Below are positions 6,507-9,270 of a stretch of 9,270 bases of DNA, in pieces. The translations under genes were made by a program, and so were the position numbers. The stretch is taken from NCBI GenBank assembly GCA_003232445.1, contig QIJM01000389.1:1-9270 (forward strand). The letters run 5' to 3'. The notes below the pieces were generated by a model that did no database searches, had not been told where the DNA came from, and was given only the letters and a program-made list of their open reading frames with translations. Within the stretch, counting starts at the first letter, position 1. Each line of letters opens with the position of its first letter. Origin of the DNA: Paraglaciecola arctica (GTDB lineage: Bacteria > Pseudomonadota > Gammaproteobacteria > Enterobacterales > Alteromonadaceae).

Positions 6507-7244
6507 TCACCCCATATACATGCCGCCATTGACGTGTATCGTTTCACCCGTGATATATGCAGCGTCATCACTGGCTAAAAATCCAACCGTCGCAGCTATT
6601 TCTTTTGGGTCACCTAAACGATTTGCTGGAATATCTTTAAATATACTTTCTTTTTGGTCAGTAGTTAATGCTTTTGTCATATCGGTATCAATAAAGCCTG
6701 GAGCGACCACATTAACGGTAATGCCTCTGGATGCGACTTCACGGGCCATAGACTTACTAAAACCGATGACTCCTGCTTTTGCAGCAGCGTAGTTGGCTTG
6801 ACCAGCATTACCAGTAGAGCCAACCACTGAACCAATATTAATAATGCGCCCTTTGCGCTTTTTCATCATGCCGCGCAGCACTGCTTTAGACATTTTAAAA
6901 ATAGAAGTCAAGTTAGTATCCATAATGCTTTGCCATTCGTCGTCTTTCATACGCATCAGTAGATTATCACGAGTGATCCCAGCATTATTGACCAGTATAT
7001 CCACAGCACCATGCTTTTCCGTGATATCTGTCAGCAAAGCTTGCATCGAATCAGGTTCGGCAACATTAAGCACTTTACCTTCACCACTACCTTGCAGATA
7101 ATCACTGATTGCAAGAGCGCCCTTTTCAGATGTTGCAGTACCTATAACGGTTGCCCCATCGGCAACTAATCGCTCAGCTATCGCTTTGCCAATTCCTCTA
7201 CTTGCACCTGTTACCAGTGCAATACTGCCATTTAAAGTAGCCAT
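6507..7244 (-). CDS. fabG: 3-oxoacyl-ACP reductase
   Basis: The product is 245 residues (E. coli 244). It is an NADPH-dependent short-chain dehydrogenase that reduces 3-ketoacyl-ACP to 3-hydroxyacyl-ACP, normally as a cytoplasmic homotetramer. Visible are the Rossmann glycine motif TGASRGIG (12-19), NNAG (86-89), the catalytic tetrad N111, S139, Y152 and K156 (YAAAK), the PGFIDTDMT stretch and the C-terminal HVNGGMYMG typical of FabG. Among short-chain dehydrogenases the family assignment is secured by the neighbours fabD and acpP. The start is ATG 7244 with AGAGAG 5 nt upstream. It is 31 bp downstream of fabD, in an AT-rich spacer without a hairpin, so co-transcribed. Confidence 0.97.
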   Translation of the reverse strand: MATLNGSIALVTGASRGIGKAIAERLVADGATVIGTATSEKGALAISDYLQGSGEGKVLNVAEPDSMQALLTDITEKHGAVDILVNNAGITRDNLLMRMKDDEWQSIMDTNLTSIFKMSKAVLRGMMKKRKGRIINIGSVVGSTGNAGQANYAAAKAGVIGFSKSMAREVASRGITVNVVAPGFIDTDMTKALTTDQKESIFKDIPANRLGDPKEIAATVGFLASDDAAYITGETIHVNGGMYMG

Positions 7245-7275
7245 ATATTCTCTCTACAAATAATATTATAAATAA

Positions 7276-8202
7276 TTAAATCAATGAATTAACAGATTCA
7301 ACTGTGTTAATCGCCGTACAACTCAAGCGTTTATCAATACGCTTAGTTAAGCCAGTTAGCACCTTACCGGATCCCACTTCTAATAAAGCTTCAACCTCAA
7401 GTTCGATTAACTTAGTCACTGTTTCTGTCCATCGTACTGGACTATATAATTGCTCAACCAAAGCCTGTTTAATCGCATTTGGCTCAGTTGGACAAGCCAC
7501 ATCTACATTATTGATAACGGGTATTTTAGCTGCATGAAACTGAATATCTTTAAGCAAACGTGCCAACTGTATAGCTGCTGGTTTCATCAATGCACAATGC
7601 GACGGCACACTAACGGCCAATGGTAATGCTCGTTTAGCACCTTGTTCTTTACACAAATTAGCGGCCACTTCTGCAGCGTTTTTATTCCCAGCGATCACAA
7701 TTTGCCCCGGTGAATTAAAATTGACTGCAGCCACTATTTCATTGGTTTCTGCTTGAGCCTGTGCACAACTTGCCACCACTTTGTCGTCATCCAAGCCAAT
7801 AATGGCATACATCGCACCTACTCCAGCAGGCACCGCTTGTTGCATAAATTGACCACGAGCTTCAACCAACTTAATAGCATCAGCAAAGTCTATGACGCCA
7901 GCACATACCAAAGCGGAATACTCTCCTAGGCTATGCCCAGCAAGATATGCCGGTTGACTGAGTTCTTTTTCGCATAACAGCTTATAAATCGCGTAACTGG
8001 CCGCTAATAAAGCGGGTTGTGTAATATGGGTTTGATTGAGCTTTTTCTCATCATTTTGTATCACATCCCACAAGTCATAACCCAAGGCTTCGCTGGCTTG
8101 GGCAAAAGTATCTTGAATAATTGTATATTCGGCTGCCAGTTCACTTAACATGCCTAAAGTCTGGGATCCTTGACCGGGAAAAACCCATGCTTGTTTACTC
8201 AT
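7276..8202 (-). CDS. fabD: Malonyl-CoA:ACP transacylase
   Basis: The product is 308 residues (E. coli 309). It transfers malonate from CoA to holo-ACP, supplying the extender unit to FabH and FabF. Visible are the N-terminal FPGQGSQ (8-14, Q11 in the oxyanion hole), the nucleophile S91 in GHSLGEYSAL, R116 in VEARG which binds the malonate carboxylate, and the catalytic histidine H202 in VPSHCALM. NNVDV and VGSGKVLTGL near the C-terminus are also family features. The start is ATG 8202 (MSKQAWVFPG), with AGAG 8 nt upstream. It lies 24 bp after fabH and 31 bp before fabG, in the usual fabHDG order. Confidence 0.97.
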   Translation of the reverse strand: MSKQAWVFPGQGSQTLGMLSELAAEYTIIQDTFAQASEALGYDLWDVIQNDEKKLNQTHITQPALLAASYAIYKLLCEKELSQPAYLAGHSLGEYSALVCAGVIDFADAIKLVEARGQFMQQAVPAGVGAMYAIIGLDDDKVVASCAQAQAETNEIVAAVNFNSPGQIVIAGNKNAAEVAANLCKEQGAKRALPLAVSVPSHCALMKPAAIQLARLLKDIQFHAAKIPVINNVDVACPTEPNAIKQALVEQLYSPVRWTETVTKLIELEVEALLEVGSGKVLTGLTKRIDKRLSCTAINTVESVNSLI

Positions 8203-8226
8203 AATTGGTTCTCTAAAAATGATATT

Positions 8227-9186
8227 TTAATAACGTACTAGTGCAGATGCCCAAGCAAAACCACCACCAAAAGCTTCTAAAAGCAGGTTCTGTCCACGTT
8301 TAATTCTGCCATCTCGAATAGCAGTATCAAGCGCAGTGGGCACTGTAGCAGCAGAAGTATTGCCATATTGCTCAAGAGTCATTATTACTTGCTCAAGTGG
8401 CATTTCCAATTTTTTCGCCGTCGCTTTAATGATACGGAAATTTGCTTGGTGTGGGACTAACCAATCCAAATCTGATTTTTGCATATTGTTGGCAGCTAAA
8501 GTTTGTTCAACGACCTCACTTAACTTAGTGACGGCCACTTTAAATACCTCATTGCCTTTCATGCTGCCCCAGTTTTCATGAACAGATTGCTCATCACCGT
8601 GTTGCGGGTTGCCTATGGTCAATAAGTCACCATAAGAGCCAGCGGCATGAATATGGGTTGATAAAATACCGGGCTCTTCGCTTGCCTCAATAATAGTGGC
8701 GCCAGCTGCATCGCCAAATAAGATCACCATAGTGCGGTCTTCAGGACTGATCATTCGACTCAAGCAATCTGTACCTATCACCAATATTCGTTTAGCCATA
8801 CCACTTTTTATATACTGATCAGCCACACTGAGCGCGTAACAATAACCGGCGCAGGCAGCCGCCACATCAAATGCAGGTATACCATCGACATCTAATGCTT
8901 TTTGGATTTCACAGGCCGTGCTAGGCAACGCATAACGACCACTTGTGGTGGCACATACAATCATGTCTAAAGATTTGGCATCAATACCCGCAGCTTCTAA
9001 TGCCTTTTTACTGGCTTCAAAGCCCATAGTCGCAGCAGTTTCGTTTACGCCAATGATGCGTCTTTCTTTGATCCCAGTACGATCGGTGATCCATTCATCT
9101 GACGTATCAACCATCACCGACAAGTCTGCATTGGTTCTTACATCACTGGGATAATAACTACCTGTACCAATTATTCTGGAATTCAT
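8227..9186 (-). CDS. fabH: Beta-ketoacyl-ACP synthase III
   Basis: The product is 319 residues (E. coli 317). KAS III starts fatty-acid synthesis by condensing acetyl-CoA with malonyl-ACP and is a feedback point for long-chain acyl-ACP. The catalytic triad is complete: C112 in VAAACAGY, H246 in VPHQANFRI and N276 in YGNTSAAT. The N-terminal DEWITDRTGIKERR (30-43) contains the CoA-binding W32, and the C-terminal FGGGFAWASALVRY is typical. The start is ATG 9186, giving MNSRIIGTGSYYP; it immediately follows two consecutive TAA codons that end plsX. The nearest GGAG is 12 nt upstream, a longer spacing than usual, so translation may rely on coupling to plsX. Confidence 0.97.
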   Translation of the reverse strand: MNSRIIGTGSYYPSDVRTNADLSVMVDTSDEWITDRTGIKERRIIGVNETAATMGFEASKKALEAAGIDAKSLDMIVCATTSGRYALPSTACEIQKALDVDGIPAFDVAAACAGYCYALSVADQYIKSGMAKRILVIGTDCLSRMISPEDRTMVILFGDAAGATIIEASEEPGILSTHIHAAGSYGDLLTIGNPQHGDEQSVHENWGSMKGNEVFKVAVTKLSEVVEQTLAANNMQKSDLDWLVPHQANFRIIKATAKKLEMPLEQVIMTLEQYGNTSAATVPTALDTAIRDGRIKRGQNLLLEAFGGGFAWASALVRY

Positions 9187-9189
9187 TTA

Positions 9190-9270
9190 TTAGTGGCGCT
9201 CCATTAAAACAGCTTCAATTTTATCTTTTATCTTGTCTGGAACCTGCATCTCAACTTGTTGTATCGCCTC
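9190..9270 (-). CDS. plsX: Phosphate acyltransferase PlsX, C-terminal fragment cut by the window edge
   Basis: The last 26 codons are visible, reading EAIQQVEMQVPDKIKDKI and then EAVLMERH, followed by two in-frame stops (TAA at 9190-9192 and TAA at 9187-9189) directly before the fabH ATG. The amphipathic tail with QVPDKI fits the C-terminus of PlsX from marine gammaproteobacteria, and plsX is the standard upstream neighbour of fabH. PlsX makes acyl-phosphate from acyl-ACP for phospholipid synthesis. Too little is present to check catalytic features; identity rests on this tail and gene order. Confidence 0.8.
   Translation of the reverse strand, partial: EAIQQVEMQVPDKIKDKIEAVLMERH

Noticed and set aside
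1..9270. An undescribed defence, mobile or biosynthetic system
   Set aside because: Every gene is assigned to a conserved family in its usual order; there are no long intergenic regions, insertion-sequence ends, repeat arrays or genes of unknown type apart from the YchJ family member.

Overview
The window is a chromosomal housekeeping region of a gammaproteobacterium. The protein sequences and the gene order plsX-fabH-fabD-fabG-acpP-fabF-pabC-mltG-tmk-holB-tatD are the classic fatty-acid synthesis cluster of that class. Moderate AT-richness, the ACP and FabF sequences and the gene neighbourhood suggest a marine Alteromonadales member (Alteromonas/Glaciecola/Paraglaciecola-like). That genus-level guess is inference from memory, not a search.

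Layout: almost everything lies on the minus strand and reads from right to left. At the right edge is the C-terminal tail of plsX (9190-9270, cut by the window). It is followed by fabH, fabD and fabG, spaced 3 to 31 bp apart. A 167-bp gap before acpP holds a plausible sigma70 promoter. Between acpP and fabF sits a hairpin followed by a T-rich run, probably a partial terminator that lets acpP be expressed above its neighbours. After fabF come pabC, mltG (1-bp overlap, TAATG), tmk, holB (stop codon abutting a GTG start) and a TatD-family DNase gene. At the left edge, convergent on the plus strand, is a 5'-truncated ychJ-like (SEC-C motif) gene. It is frameshifted by a perfect 11-bp tandem duplication.

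How the genes work together: FabD loads malonate on the ACP made from acpP. FabH primes with acetyl-CoA, FabG reduces and FabF elongates, while PlsX passes acyl chains to phospholipid synthesis. PabC (folate), MltG (peptidoglycan chain termination), Tmk (dTTP) and HolB (polymerase III clamp loader) link membrane, wall and DNA synthesis in one growth-related transcription unit.

I see no mobile element, CRISPR, RNA gene or undescribed multi-gene system. The best non-routine observation is the ychJ duplication. Smaller ones are a lack of pilZ between holB and tatD, a run of non-ATG starts, and a delta-prime subunit with an intact P-loop but no visible Walker B acid. No stretch over 300 bases lacks a gene.
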